Shown here: piece by piece, positions 28,587-37,081 of the stretch
Position numbering within the stretch: the first letter of the stretch is position 1
How the letters are laid out: each line of letters opens with the position of its first letter
Assembly: GCF_026965555.1 (NCBI RefSeq)
Contig: NZ_CP114040.1
Location: forward strand, 5,270,001 to 5,334,000
DNA length: 64,000 nt
Source of the DNA: Nannocystis punicea
GTDB lineage: Bacteria > Myxococcota_A > Polyangia > Nannocystales > Nannocystaceae
Direction of reading: 5' to 3'
Translations under genes and position numbers: made by a program
The notes under the pieces: generated by a model
Database searches by the model: none
Told to the model about the DNA's origin: nothing
What the model saw: only the letters and a program-made list of their open reading frames with translations

Positions 28587-29648
28587 TTACGAGATCTCGA
28601 CGCGCAGCAGCTGCTGGCCGATGAAGATGTAGTCGCCGTGGAACAGCTCGACGGCGCCCTTGATCCGGACGAAGGTGCCGTTGCGCGAGCCGGTGTCGGT
28701 CAAGATGATGTGGTGCGAGTCGGACGCCGAATCGAGCCGCGCGTGGCGGCCCGAGATGAAGCGGTCCTGCGGGAAGTTCATGTGGTTGGCCTCGCGCCCG
28801 AGCGTCAGCGTGGTGGCCTGGGCCGAGACGATGCGGCCCTCGCCGCCGCCGGCCAGCAGCTGGACGACGCGGAAGCGCGCGTCGGGCCGCGGGCTCGTGT
28901 AGCTGTAGGTGTGGTTGACGTCGGGACCGGGCTCGTTGAAGGGCGCGCTGTCGAGGCGGAGCAGCTGCTCGCCGACGAGGAAGCAGTCGCCGTGATCGAG
29001 CGGCACCGGCGACTTGATCCGCACGAACACGCCGTTGACGCTGCCGAGATCCTTGGCGAACAGGCGGTTGCCCTGGACGCTGAAGAGGGCGTGCTCGGGG
29101 CTGAGAAAGAAGTCCTCGTTGAAGCGGATCTCGCCGGTGCTGCGGCCGACGATGTGATTGGTGGCGCTGAGGTGATAGGTGACGCCGTCGCCGCCTTCAC
29201 CCTTGATGACGACCAGCCGCGGCACCACGTGCTGCTGCTGCAGCGCGCCGAAGAACATGGTCTTGGCCGCAGGCTTGCTCTGCAGCGCCTCGAGCGGCGC
29301 GCCGGTCACTGCGTTGAAGCGCGGCTGAGCGGCGGGCGCGGCGGTGGCCGGCTGCGCGCTCGAGATCACGGTCGACGGCGGCTTTATGGGCCCGCTCTGC
29401 GGCACGGGGGGCTGCGCCTGCATGCCCACGACCGGCAGCGGGACGGTGGCGGGAGAGGACGCGGTCGAGACCTGCGTGACCGGACGCGCCTGCGTGCCGC
29501 TGCCGGCGGCCGGGTGCGCGCCGAGGCTCGGCAGCACCGCGGAGGGCGCGATCGGTTGCGGCGCGAGGACGGCGGCGCACCGGTCGCAGCTCACGGCGCG
29601 CAGCTGGTTGAGGTGGCCACACACCGAACAGGCAAGGCCCAGTTCCAT
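28587..29648 (-). CDS. Paralogue with one zinc ribbon and two FHA domains
   Basis: Same plan and same length (353 residues) as the downstream gene: N-terminal ribbon CSVCGHLNQLRAVSCDRC, a Pro/Ala/Thr-rich linker, and two FHA domains with HIVGRSTGEIRFNED, SPEHALFSVQGN, NGVFVRI and then LGREANHMNFP, ISGRHARLDS, GSRNGTFVRI. ATG 29648 is chosen over a TTG at 29687 because it puts the ribbon at the N-terminus as in the paralogue and has GAGGATCC before it. The pair look like a tandem duplication and probably form an operon with the TPR/HEAT gene upstream on the same strand. Confidence 0.88.
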   Translation of the reverse strand: MELGLACSVCGHLNQLRAVSCDRCAAVLAPQPIAPSAVLPSLGAHPAAGSGTQARPVTQVSTASSPATVPLPVVGMQAQPPVPQSGPIKPPSTVISSAQPATAAPAAQPRFNAVTGAPLEALQSKPAAKTMFFGALQQQHVVPRLVVIKGEGGDGVTYHLSATNHIVGRSTGEIRFNEDFFLSPEHALFSVQGNRLFAKDLGSVNGVFVRIKSPVPLDHGDCFLVGEQLLRLDSAPFNEPGPDVNHTYSYTSPRPDARFRVVQLLAGGGEGRIVSAQATTLTLGREANHMNFPQDRFISGRHARLDSASDSHHIILTDTGSRNGTFVRIKGAVELFHGDYIFIGQQLLRVEIS

Positions 29649-29683
29649 GACCCGGGGATCCTCATCCGCGCGTGGCCTCGTTG

Positions 29684-32600
29684 TCAACGCGACTCGGGCC
29701 CGCGAGGCGCCGGAACCGGCTCACGGATGAGGGGGCGGAGGTCGAGGCAGTCGCGCTCGCCGCTGGCGGCGCACGGGCGGCGCAGGCGGTCCTGGGACCA
29801 CGCCTCGGCGCGCGTGCCCGCGGCCGCGGCGGCGAGCGCCTGCTGCAGCGCGGCAGTGTGGGGCCTGAGGACCGAGGCGGGCAGGGGTTCGATCGGCGGC
29901 GCGATCGCCTGGGCGAGCCAGCGATCGATGGCGATCTCCCAGCTCCCGGCGCGCAATGGCGGCAGGGGGGGCAACTCGACGCGCGCAGGCGACGGCGCCA
30001 GCAACCGACCGAGCGCGGCGCCGGCGGCGTCGCGCGGCAGCCCGCGCGGGCCGACGTAGCGCCCGAGCAGCGTCGCTACCGCCTCCTCGCGCGCGGCGTC
30101 GCGACGGAGCTGTCCGAAGCGCCAGGCTGCGATCGCGGCGACCACGGGGTCGCTGGCGTTCAGATCGGCGCCCACGCGCGCCAGCTGATCGTCGCCGGTC
30201 AACGCCGCGCGGGCGAAGGCGCAGACCCGACGCGCCTGCTGGCTGCTGGCGCCGGCGGCGAGGCGAGCCACGCGCTCGCGATCGGCGAGGTCGCCTCCGC
30301 GCGCCAGCGAGGCGCAGGCGAGCGCGACCATCAAGCCCTCGTGCTCCGGCGCGGCGAAGCGCCGTAGCTCGGTCGCGGCCGCCGGGGCGCTGCTGCGGGC
30401 GAGGGCCCAGGCGGCGGCGTACCAGCTCTCGCGCGAGGCGTCGCCGGTGCGCAGGAGGTCGGCGAACACCGGCACGGCCTCGGGCTCGTCGAGCGCGCCG
30501 GCGGCCTGGATGGCGGCGGCGCGCGCCTGCTCGAAGGCGGTGCGCACGGTGCGGGTGGCGTCGCGCGGCGGAGTCAGCTGCGCGCCCATGCGCGCCAGCG
30601 GCAGCGCGGTCTGGGGCAGGGCGAGGCGGCCGAGGTGTTCGGCGGCGCGGAGTCGACCGGTGACCGGGCCGCGGGCGAGGGCCTCGACCAGGGAGCGGCG
30701 GAGCGCGCCGGTCCGCGCGGTCCGCTCGGGTTCGTCGCCGCTGGCCAACCACGTCTTGACCGCGGTCGTGCTCGCGCGATCGAGGGCGTCGAGCAGCAGC
30801 CCGCGGCCCTCGTCGGCGCTCGGATCGCGGCGCGCTCGCGCGAGCGCGAGATCGAGGATCGGCGCGATCGCCCCGCGCGTCTCCGCGAGATCGAGGGCGC
30901 GCCGGCCGGCCTGCTCGACGACCTCGGGCGCGCCGCCTTTCTCGACGATCGCGCGCAGCATCGCCTCGGCGCGCTCGGGCCGTCCGCGCGCGAGCTCGAG
31001 CTCCGCCAGCCGCAGGCGCGCCAGCGCATTGGCCGGATCGCGCTGCAGCAGCCCCTCGTACAGCTTCGACGCCTGGTCGGGCTCGCCGCGGCGCTCGTAG
31101 AGCTCGCCGATCCGGATCAGCACGCGTGCGCTGTCGGCCTTGTCGAGCTCGGTGTGCGCCGCGGCCAGCAGCACGCGCTCCACGTCCCCGGACTCGAAGG
31201 CCACCTCGGCGAGCTCGGCCAGGACGTCGGCGCTGCGCTTCGGGTCGAGCGTCATCATCCGCTCGAGCGCGTCCATCGCCGCGTCTCCGCGGCCGGCGCG
31301 GCGCAGCGCCAGCGCCAGCTCGGCGAGCCGCTCCGGGTCCTGCGGTCGCAGGCGTACCAGCTTCTCGTGGACCGCGACCGCCTTGCCGTACTTCTCCTCG
31401 CGCGTGTAGATCTCGGCGAGCAGCAGACCTGCCTCGAAGGCCAGGTCGGTGTCCTTGCCGTCGAGGTCGAGCAGCGCCTGCTTCTCGATCGCCTGGCGCC
31501 GGCTGGTGAACTGCGACAGGGTGCCGCCGATCAGGATGTCGACGATCCGCGTGCGCGCCTCGTCGTGGAGGATCCGGTGCTCGGGCGCGCGGGTCAGCTC
31601 GAACACCTGCTGCCAGGTGGCGAGGGCCTGGTGCGGCAGGCGATCGTCGGTCTCGAGGATCGCGCGCAGCCGCAGGTACTTCGGCTCACGCGGCGCGGCG
31701 GCCAGGGCCTTCTGCAGCGACAGCACCGCCTCGGGGCGGCGATGTTCGGCCAGGATCTCGGCGTGCCTGGCCCAGCCCGCGTGCCCGGGGCGGACCAGGC
31801 CGGGGAGCAGCGCCCACTCCTTCATCGCGTCGGGCTCACGGTTCATCTGAAACAGCTGCTCGCCGAGGGCCACGCGCGCTTCCGGGTCGCGCGGGCGGGC
31901 CCGGACCAGCCGCTGCGCCACCGCGAGGGCGCGATCGGGCTCGTCGTGCAAATTGTAGAAGTCGAGCAGCCGCAGCAGCGCGTCGCCCTGGGCGCTGGCC
32001 GACGCCTCGAGCTCGGCGGCGACCTTGAGCCCTTGCTCGCGCTTGCCGGTGCCGATCAGCCGCGCCGCCAGCTCGAGCCCCAGCTGCAAGCGCTCGGGGC
32101 TCTTGGGCCCGAGCTTGGCGAACTCGGCCAGCGCCGCCTCGGCCTCGCCACCTGACTCGAGGGACATGACCAAAGCAGCACGTGCCTCGGGGTCGTCGGG
32201 ATCGGCCGCGAGCGCGCGGCGCCAGGCGTCGACCGGATCGGCGCCGCCTGCCGCCTGCGCGCGGGCCAGGGCGCGCCAGCCGGCGCCGTCGCGGGCCTGA
32301 TCGGCGCGTCCGAGGAACCGCTCGATCCGCGCCGGCGTGTCGCCGCTGGCCTGGCGCGCACCTGCCTCGAGGACCAGGTCCCACGCTGACGCGCGCTCGG
32401 GGCTGCCGACGCGGGTGGCCTCGACCTGGGCCCACGCCAGCTCGCTCGCGCCGGCCGCGTCGCCGGCGGTGAGCCGGGTCCGGGCCCACTCCTCGCGCGC
32501 GCTCAGCTGGTCGGCGCCGCGGAGGCTGGCCACCGCTTTGGCGTACGCGGCCTCGGCAGGCGCAGATTGACCGGCGCGGGCGGCCGCGCGAGCGAGCCGG

Positions 32601-33226
32601 AGCTGGGCCGCCCCGTTGGCGGGGTCGCGGGCCAGCGTCTGCGCGAGCCGTAGCGCCTCGGGGCCGAGTTGGTGACGATCGGCGATGTCGAGCGCCTGCA
32701 GGCGCAGCGCGTCGTCGTTGCTCGCCTGCGCCGCGGCTTCGAGGGCCGCGACGGCGCCACGGGCGTCGCCGGCGGCCTGTAGCGCCTCGACGCGCAGCTT
32801 GAACATGCGGCCGCGGAGGCTGCCGGCGCGGGGTTCGAGCTCGGCGAGGCGGGCGGCCGCGGCTCGCGGATCGCCGAGGGCGAGCTTGGCCCGCGCGTCG
32901 AGGATCCCGAGGGACAGGTCACCTGGCGTTCGGGACAGGCTCGCCTCGATCCGCTTGGCCAGGCCGGCCTTGCCGAGCACGGCCTCGAGCGCGCGCCACT
33001 GGGCCTGATCGAAGGGTTGCTTGCGCAGCTTGTCGAAGCGCTGTTGGACCAGCGCGGGGTCGGCGGCGCTGCGCTCGACGCTCCAGTCGTCCTCCGCCGG
33101 AGCTGCGTGAGCAGGCCCCGCAGTGAGGAGGCCGAGGACGAGCGGGATCCATCCGCACAGCGCGTGAGCCCCAGCACGCGGGCGAGTCAATCGTGAACTC
33201 GGCGCGAGGCGGGGCCGGAGGACCAT
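29684..33226 (-). CDS. Large exported TPR/HEAT-repeat protein
   Basis: The 1180-residue protein has a Sec signal (IPLVLGLLTAGPAHA, cleavage after AHA), so it should be periplasmic or outer-membrane associated. The first 900 residues are helical repeats of the TPR type (for example AGLLLAEIYTREEKYGKAVA and KLYEGLLQRDPANALARLRL), the last 250 are HEAT-like repeats (FADLLRTGDASRESWYAAAW, VVAAIAAWRFGQLRRDAA). It ends with a Cys pair (CAASGERDC). Such scaffolds assemble multi-protein complexes. ATG 33226 is chosen because the signal peptide follows; a 111-residue longer reading has no support. Two weak copies of the palindromic element (32151-32182 and 32910-32940) are in frame. It is divergent from fmdB. 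Confidence 0.85.
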   Translation of the reverse strand: MVLRPRLAPSSRLTRPRAGAHALCGWIPLVLGLLTAGPAHAAPAEDDWSVERSAADPALVQQRFDKLRKQPFDQAQWRALEAVLGKAGLAKRIEASLSRTPGDLSLGILDARAKLALGDPRAAAARLAELEPRAGSLRGRMFKLRVEALQAAGDARGAVAALEAAAQASNDDALRLQALDIADRHQLGPEALRLAQTLARDPANGAAQLRLARAAARAGQSAPAEAAYAKAVASLRGADQLSAREEWARTRLTAGDAAGASELAWAQVEATRVGSPERASAWDLVLEAGARQASGDTPARIERFLGRADQARDGAGWRALARAQAAGGADPVDAWRRALAADPDDPEARAALVMSLESGGEAEAALAEFAKLGPKSPERLQLGLELAARLIGTGKREQGLKVAAELEASASAQGDALLRLLDFYNLHDEPDRALAVAQRLVRARPRDPEARVALGEQLFQMNREPDAMKEWALLPGLVRPGHAGWARHAEILAEHRRPEAVLSLQKALAAAPREPKYLRLRAILETDDRLPHQALATWQQVFELTRAPEHRILHDEARTRIVDILIGGTLSQFTSRRQAIEKQALLDLDGKDTDLAFEAGLLLAEIYTREEKYGKAVAVHEKLVRLRPQDPERLAELALALRRAGRGDAAMDALERMMTLDPKRSADVLAELAEVAFESGDVERVLLAAAHTELDKADSARVLIRIGELYERRGEPDQASKLYEGLLQRDPANALARLRLAELELARGRPERAEAMLRAIVEKGGAPEVVEQAGRRALDLAETRGAIAPILDLALARARRDPSADEGRGLLLDALDRASTTAVKTWLASGDEPERTARTGALRRSLVEALARGPVTGRLRAAEHLGRLALPQTALPLARMGAQLTPPRDATRTVRTAFEQARAAAIQAAGALDEPEAVPVFADLLRTGDASRESWYAAAWALARSSAPAAATELRRFAAPEHEGLMVALACASLARGGDLADRERVARLAAGASSQQARRVCAFARAALTGDDQLARVGADLNASDPVVAAIAAWRFGQLRRDAAREEAVATLLGRYVGPRGLPRDAAGAALGRLLAPSPARVELPPLPPLRAGSWEIAIDRWLAQAIAPPIEPLPASVLRPHTAALQQALAAAAAGTRAEAWSQDRLRRPCAASGERDCLDLRPLIREPVPAPRGPESR
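32910..32940. repeat. Dispersed palindromic element, copy inside TPR/HEAT gene
   Basis: GAGGGACAGGTCACCTGG followed by CGTTCGGGACAGG. A weaker copy (GAGGGACATGACC) is at 32158-32171. Confidence 0.5.
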
Positions 33227-33374
33227 CGTAGCGAGCCTAGCAGGTTTGCCCGCGGCGTCGCGGGCGAAGGCTGCCCGAGCCGCGCGCACGGCGATGCGAG
33301 CGCACCCGGCCGCAGCGGCCGGGCAGGGCCACCTGCCCGGCGCGGGCGCAAAGTGGCGCGCGGCGGGGTGGGTC

Positions 33375-33402
33375 TTGACCACAATTTCGTGCACCCTACA
33401 TT
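33375..33402 (+). promoter_or_regulatory. Candidate sigma-70 promoter of fmdB-folD
   Basis: TTGACC (33375-33380) and TACATT (33397-33402) are 16 bases apart; the fmdB start codon follows 19 bases after the -10. Confidence 0.5.
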
Positions 33403-33421
33403 CCCGCCCGAACCCACGGTC

Positions 33422-33736
33422 ATGCCGATCTACGCCTATCGTTGTCTGCAATGTGAAGCCGAGCCCGAGTTCATCCAGAAGATGAGCGACGACCCGATCA
33501 CCGTGTGCGAGGCCTGTGGCGGCCAGCTGGTCCGCAAGGTGACGGCCGCGTCGTTCCACCTCAAGGGCGGCGGCTGGTACAAGGATGGTTACGCCAGCAC
33601 CAAGCCCGGTGACGGCGGGGACAAGAGCAAGAGCGAGTCGAGCTCGACGCCCGCGAGCGACAGCACCGCCAGCAAGTCCGAGTCGACGGCCAGCAAGCCG
33701 GCCGAGTCGTCGAGCGCGAAGGCGGCCACGTCATGA
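33422..33736 (+). CDS. FmdB-family small zinc-ribbon protein
   Basis: The 104-residue protein starts MPIYAYRCLQCEAEPEF and has a second knuckle CEACGG near residue 30, the two CxxC pairs of the FmdB/CxxC-CxxC-SSSS family. The C-terminal half is Ser/Lys/Ala-rich and disordered, as usual for the family. The role is not established; FmdB was named as a putative regulator. The stop overlaps the folD start (ATGA), and a good promoter lies upstream. Confidence 0.88.
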   Translation: MPIYAYRCLQCEAEPEFIQKMSDDPITVCEACGGQLVRKVTAASFHLKGGGWYKDGYASTKPGDGGDKSKSESSSTPASDSTASKSESTASKPAESSSAKAATS

Positions 33737-34590
33737 GCGCGCAGCGGCTGGACGGCAAGGCGCGCGCGGCCCGGTTGCTCGGGGAGGTCGAGCAGCGGGT
33801 CGGCGCCTGCACGGAGCGCGGCGTCCGGCCTTGCCTGGCGGTCGTGTTGGTCGGCGACGATCCCGCGTCCCAGGTGTACGTCCGTAGCAAGGAGAAGCGA
33901 GCCGCCGAGATCGGCATCGAAGCCCGCGACCATCGCCTGCCGGCGACCACGACGACGGACGAGCTGCTCGCGCTGGTCGCCGCCCTCAACGCCGATCGCA
34001 CGGTCGACGGGATCCTCGTCCAGCTGCCGTTGCCGCCGCAGTGCGACACCCAGCGCATCTTGCTGGCGGTCGATCCGGCCAAGGACGTCGACGGCTTCCA
34101 CCCCGACAACCTCGGCCGCCTCATGCTCGGCCAGCCGCGCTTTGTCGCCTGCACGCCGCAAGGCTGCATGCTGCTGCTCGCGGACGCCGGCCTCCCGCTC
34201 GCGGGGGCGCGCGCGCTCGTGATCGGCCGCTCGACGATCGTCGGCAAGCCGATGACGCAGCTGCTCGTCCACGCCGACGCGACGGTGACGACCGCTCACT
34301 CGCGCACCCGCGACCTCGCGGCCGAGGTGGCCCGCGCCGACGTGGTGGTCGCGGCGATCGGTCGGCCCGAGTTCGTCCGCGGCGAGTGGATCAAGCCCGG
34401 CGCGGTGGTGATCGACGTCGGCATGAACCGCCTCGCCGACGGCCGCCTGGTCGGCGACGTCGAGTTCTCGGCCGCAGAGGCGCGGGCCTCGGCCATCACG
34501 CCGGTGCCCGGCGGCGTCGGCCCGATGACGATCGCGTGTCTGCTCAACAACGTCGTGCTGGCGGCCGAGCGCCGCGCCGGCCTGAGCTGA
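33733..34590 (+). CDS. folD: Bifunctional methylenetetrahydrofolate dehydrogenase/cyclohydrolase FolD
   Basis: Converts 5,10-methylene- to 10-formyl-tetrahydrofolate in two steps, supplying the one-carbon donor used by PurH elsewhere in this window. The 285-residue protein has YVRSKEKRAAEIGIE with the catalytic Tyr/Lys region, DGILVQLPLP, KDVDGFHPDNLG, the NADP-binding VIGRSTIVGKPM and the terminal signature PGGVGPMTIACLL. Length is normal. It is translationally coupled to fmdB. Immediately after the stop begins a cluster of dispersed palindromes. Confidence 0.97.
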   Translation: MSAQRLDGKARAARLLGEVEQRVGACTERGVRPCLAVVLVGDDPASQVYVRSKEKRAAEIGIEARDHRLPATTTTDELLALVAALNADRTVDGILVQLPLPPQCDTQRILLAVDPAKDVDGFHPDNLGRLMLGQPRFVACTPQGCMLLLADAGLPLAGARALVIGRSTIVGKPMTQLLVHADATVTTAHSRTRDLAAEVARADVVVAAIGRPEFVRGEWIKPGAVVIDVGMNRLADGRLVGDVEFSAAEARASAITPVPGGVGPMTIACLLNNVVLAAERRAGLS

Positions 34591-34673
34591 GGGACATGCT
34601 CCGAAGGGCATGTTCTCAAGAACATTCCCTGAACGCCATGCTCCAAAGAGCATGCCCTATCGGACATGTCATG
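34591..34673. repeat. Dense cluster of dispersed palindromes after folD
   Basis: Within 83 bases occur GGGACATGCTCCGAAGGGCA, TGTTCTCAAGAACATTCC, ATGCTCCAAAGAGCAT and CGGACATGTCATGG. TGTTCTCAAGAACA and ATGCTCCAAAGAGCAT are near-perfect small hairpins. No gene is present. Confidence 0.65.
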
Positions 34674-34770
34674 GAACCGGTAGTGCTCGTCCCGCCGCCC
34701 GCGCTCCGGCGGCCCGCGAGCAGCCGACGTTCGCTCCGGCATCGCCCTCGCCGTGATCCGTGAGCAGGTG

Positions 34771-35139
34771 CTCGAGCGGACGGTCGAGGCCCGCTCAGGC
34801 CCCCTCGCCGCGGCACTCGCTCGAGCAGAACGTCTGTCCCTCGAGCAGGCTTCGCAGGTTCTCGAGCGGACGGTCGAGGCCCGCTCAGGTCTCCTCGCTG
34901 CGGTACTCGCTCGAGCAGATGGTCTGTCCCACGAGCAGGCTTCGCAGGTGCTCGAGCGGACGGTCGAGGCCCGCTCAGGCCTCCTCGCCGCGGCACTCGC
35001 TCGAGCAGCACGTCTGTCCCTCGAACAGGCTTCGCAGGTGCTCGAGCGGACGGTCGAGGCCCGCTCAGGCCTCCTCGCCGCGGCACTCGCTCGCGCAGAT
35101 GGTCTGTCCCTCGAGCAGGCTTCGCAGGTGCTCGAGCGA
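34771..35139. repeat. 90-bp tandem array downstream of parB
   Basis: CTCGAGCGGACGGTCGAGG begins exact-length units at 34771, 34861, 34951 and 35041, with a fifth partial unit at 35131. Copies differ at a few bases. Read on the minus strand in the frame that matches parB, each unit gives LDRPLEHL and ends GEEA before a TGA; the parB tail is LDRLLEHLL ... DDEA before its TGA. The array therefore seems to be made of diverged copies of the parB 3' end. All copies being 90 bp keeps several reading frames open, which produces misleading long ORFs. Confidence 0.85.
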
Positions 35140-35149
35140 TGGATCCGCG

Positions 35150-35210
35150 GCTCAGGCGTTGTCATCACGGCGCTCGCCGAGCACGTGCTCGAGCAAGGCG
35201 GCCGGTCCTC
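35150..35210 (-). repeat. Extra copy of the parB C-terminal tail
   Basis: Immediately beyond the parB stop, the minus strand reads LLEHVLGERRDDNA and then TGA, nearly identical to the true ParB end LLEHLLGERRDDEA. It is a 61-bp tandem duplication and the likely seed of the 90-bp array. It contains the 14-bp palindrome CGAGCACGTGCTCG at 35178-35191. Confidence 0.8.
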
Positions 35211-35212
35211 GC

Positions 35213-36148
35213 TCAGGCCTCGTCGTCGCGGCGCTCGCCGAGCAAGTGTTCGAGCAGGCGGTCGAGCTCGTCGAGGCTGCCGTAGGGGACCTCGATCGTG
35301 CCGGAGCCTTTCTTCTTCGAGTCGGAGCGCACGGCCACCTTGACGCCGAGGCTGCGGCGCAGGCGCTCCTCGAGATCGCGGACGATCACCGCCCGCTTGT
35401 GCGTCTCCGGATCGGGCTCGGCCTCGGGCTCGGGCGGCCGCAGGCGCTCGCGGACTGCCCGCTCGACCGCGCGGACGCTGAGGCCCTTCTCGATCGCCTC
35501 GTAGGCCAGCGAGAGCATGTCGGAGGCGTGCTCGAGCGCCAGCAGGGCGCGCGCGTGGCCCATGCTGAGGCGACCGTCCTGCACGAGATCTTGCACCTTC
35601 GACGGCAAGCGGAGCAGCCGCAGGGCGTTGGCGATGGTGCTGCGATCCTTGCTCAGGCGCTCGGCCAGCTGGTCCTGCGTGTAGCCGCGGACGTCGATGA
35701 GCTGGCGGAAGGCCTGGGCCTCCTCGATCGGGGTGAGGTCGAGGCGCTGCAGGTTCTCGAGCACTGCAAGCTCGAGGCGATCGCTCTCGGGCGTGTCGCG
35801 GACGACGGCCGGGAGCTCGTGCAGCCCGGCCAGCTGGGCCGCGCGCCAGCGGCGTTCGCCGGCCACGAGGAGGTAGTGCCCGGGTAGGGCGAGGTTCGGC
35901 GTCACCACCACGGGCTGAAGCAGACCGTAGCGCTTGAGGCTGTCGGCCAGCTCGCGCAGCAGCACCGGCTCGAACTGCTTGCGCGGCTGGTCGGGGTTGG
36001 CCGCGATCTGTTCGATCGGCAACGTCCGCAAGGCCGGGCCGGAGGCGGCCACGGGGGCGGTGTCGGCGGCAGCGGCCGGCGCCGCCGCCTGCGGGATCAG
36101 GGCGCCGAGGCCGCGGCCGAGGGCTGGGGGCCGTTTGGGGAGGGTCAC
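35213..36148 (-). CDS. parB: Chromosome partitioning protein ParB
   Basis: ParB binds parS sites and spreads along DNA as a CTP-dependent clamp to load ParA and SMC. The 311-residue protein begins KRPPALGRGLGALIPQ, then the CTPase domain with NPDQPRKQF, LVAGERRWRAAQLAG and LEAVLENLQRLDLTPIEEA-like sequence (here LELAVLENLQRLDLTPIEEA), a helix-turn-helix (LSKDRSTIANALRLLRLP), and a C-terminal dimerisation helix DELDRLLEHLLGERRDDEA. The start is GTG 36148, whose GTGA overlaps the parA stop. The tail-coding sequence is duplicated downstream (35150-35210 and the 90-bp array). A canonical parS was not found nearby. Confidence 0.96.
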   Translation of the reverse strand: MTLPKRPPALGRGLGALIPQAAAPAAAADTAPVAASGPALRTLPIEQIAANPDQPRKQFEPVLLRELADSLKRYGLLQPVVVTPNLALPGHYLLVAGERRWRAAQLAGLHELPAVVRDTPESDRLELAVLENLQRLDLTPIEEAQAFRQLIDVRGYTQDQLAERLSKDRSTIANALRLLRLPSKVQDLVQDGRLSMGHARALLALEHASDMLSLAYEAIEKGLSVRAVERAVRERLRPPEPEAEPDPETHKRAVIVRDLEERLRRSLGVKVAVRSDSKKKGSGTIEVPYGSLDELDRLLEHLLGERRDDEA

Positions 36149-36987
36149 GCTTCGGGCCTCGCTTCGATGCGGGACAGCAGCTCCTGGGCGAGATCGAGGT
36201 AGGCGCGGGCGCCCTTGCTCTCGATGTCGTAGAGGAGGACCGGCTTGCCGTGGCTCGGGCTCTCGCTCAGGCGGATGTTGGGCGGGATGGCGGTGGCGAA
36301 CACCTTGTCGGCGAAGTGCTGGCGGACCTCGGCGACGACCTGCTGCGCCAGGTTGGTCCGGCGGTCGAACATGCAGAAGACGATGCCCTCGATCGCCAGG
36401 CGGGGATTGAGCGCCGCGCGGACGCGGTCGATCGTGCCGGTCAGCGCGCCCAGGCCCTCGAGCGAGAAGTACTTGGCCTGCATCGGGATCAGCACCGTGT
36501 CGGCAGCGACCAGGGCGTTGAGGGTGAGCAGGCCGAGCGACGGCGGGCAGTCGAGGATGACGAAGTCCCAGTCGAGCTCCGCCTCGGCCCGCTCGATGGC
36601 GGCGCGCAGGACCGTCTCGCGGCCATGGACGCCGACCAGCTCGATCTCCGCGCCCGTCAGGTCGGGCGAGGCAGGGACGACCTGCAGGGTGGGCAGCTCG
36701 GTCGGGTGGACCACGGCCTTGAGCGGAGCGGCGCCCAGCATCAGCTCGTAGGTTCCCTTGTCGACCTGGCCGCGGGGATAACCGACCGCCGAGCTGGCGT
36801 TGCCCTGGGGGTCGAGATCGACGAGGAGGACCCTCCGCTCGGCTGCGGCCAGGCTGGCGGCGAGGTTGACGGCGGTCGTCGTCTTGCCCTCGCCGCCCTT
36901 TTGGTTGCTGACAGCGACGATCCGCGGTCGCCGCCGCGTGGGCGACCTCGATGCGGTGACCTTCGGCACGGGGCCACTCCCTACCAC
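36145..36987 (-). CDS. parA: Chromosome partitioning ATPase ParA
   Basis: A 280-residue deviant-Walker ATPase that forms the nucleoid gradient along which ParB-parS complexes move. It has the P-loop NQKGGEGKTTT, where Glu replaces the usual Val, the DLDPQGN switch, VILDCPPSLGLLTLNAL (Walker B) and IPMQAKYFSLEGLG. The C-terminal part is typical of Soj-like proteins. The start is GTG 36987, with GTG 36969 as an alternative. gidAB and the origin genes often found next to parAB are absent. It is divergent from the 57-residue protein at 37082. Confidence 0.95.
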   Translation of the reverse strand: MVGSGPVPKVTASRSPTRRRPRIVAVSNQKGGEGKTTTAVNLAASLAAAERRVLLVDLDPQGNASSAVGYPRGQVDKGTYELMLGAAPLKAVVHPTELPTLQVVPASPDLTGAEIELVGVHGRETVLRAAIERAEAELDWDFVILDCPPSLGLLTLNALVAADTVLIPMQAKYFSLEGLGALTGTIDRVRAALNPRLAIEGIVFCMFDRRTNLAQQVVAEVRQHFADKVFATAIPPNIRLSESPSHGKPVLLYDIESKGARAYLDLAQELLSRIEARPEA

Positions 36988-37048
36988 GGCCGGAGCCGCG
37001 CCGCTCGCCCGCGAAGAGGGAGGTGGTGTGATTCAAGGTCGTTTTCTT

Positions 37049-37081
37049 GCCCACATGTAGGACAAGACCTACAAGGTGGGC
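37049..37081 (+). promoter_or_regulatory. Inverted repeat covering the ribosome site of the 57-residue gene
   Basis: GCCCACATGTAGG pairs with CCTACAAGGTGGGC around the 6-base loop ACAAGA. The right arm contains AAGGTGGG, the likely ribosome binding site of the ATG at 37082. It could be a protein operator in the divergent parA promoter region or an RNA hairpin that masks translation. Confidence 0.55.

Noticed and set aside
34753..35343. A plus-strand 196-codon frame with 30-residue repeats
   Set aside because: It overlaps the recognised end of parB, and the array is better explained as duplicated parB tail on the opposite strand.
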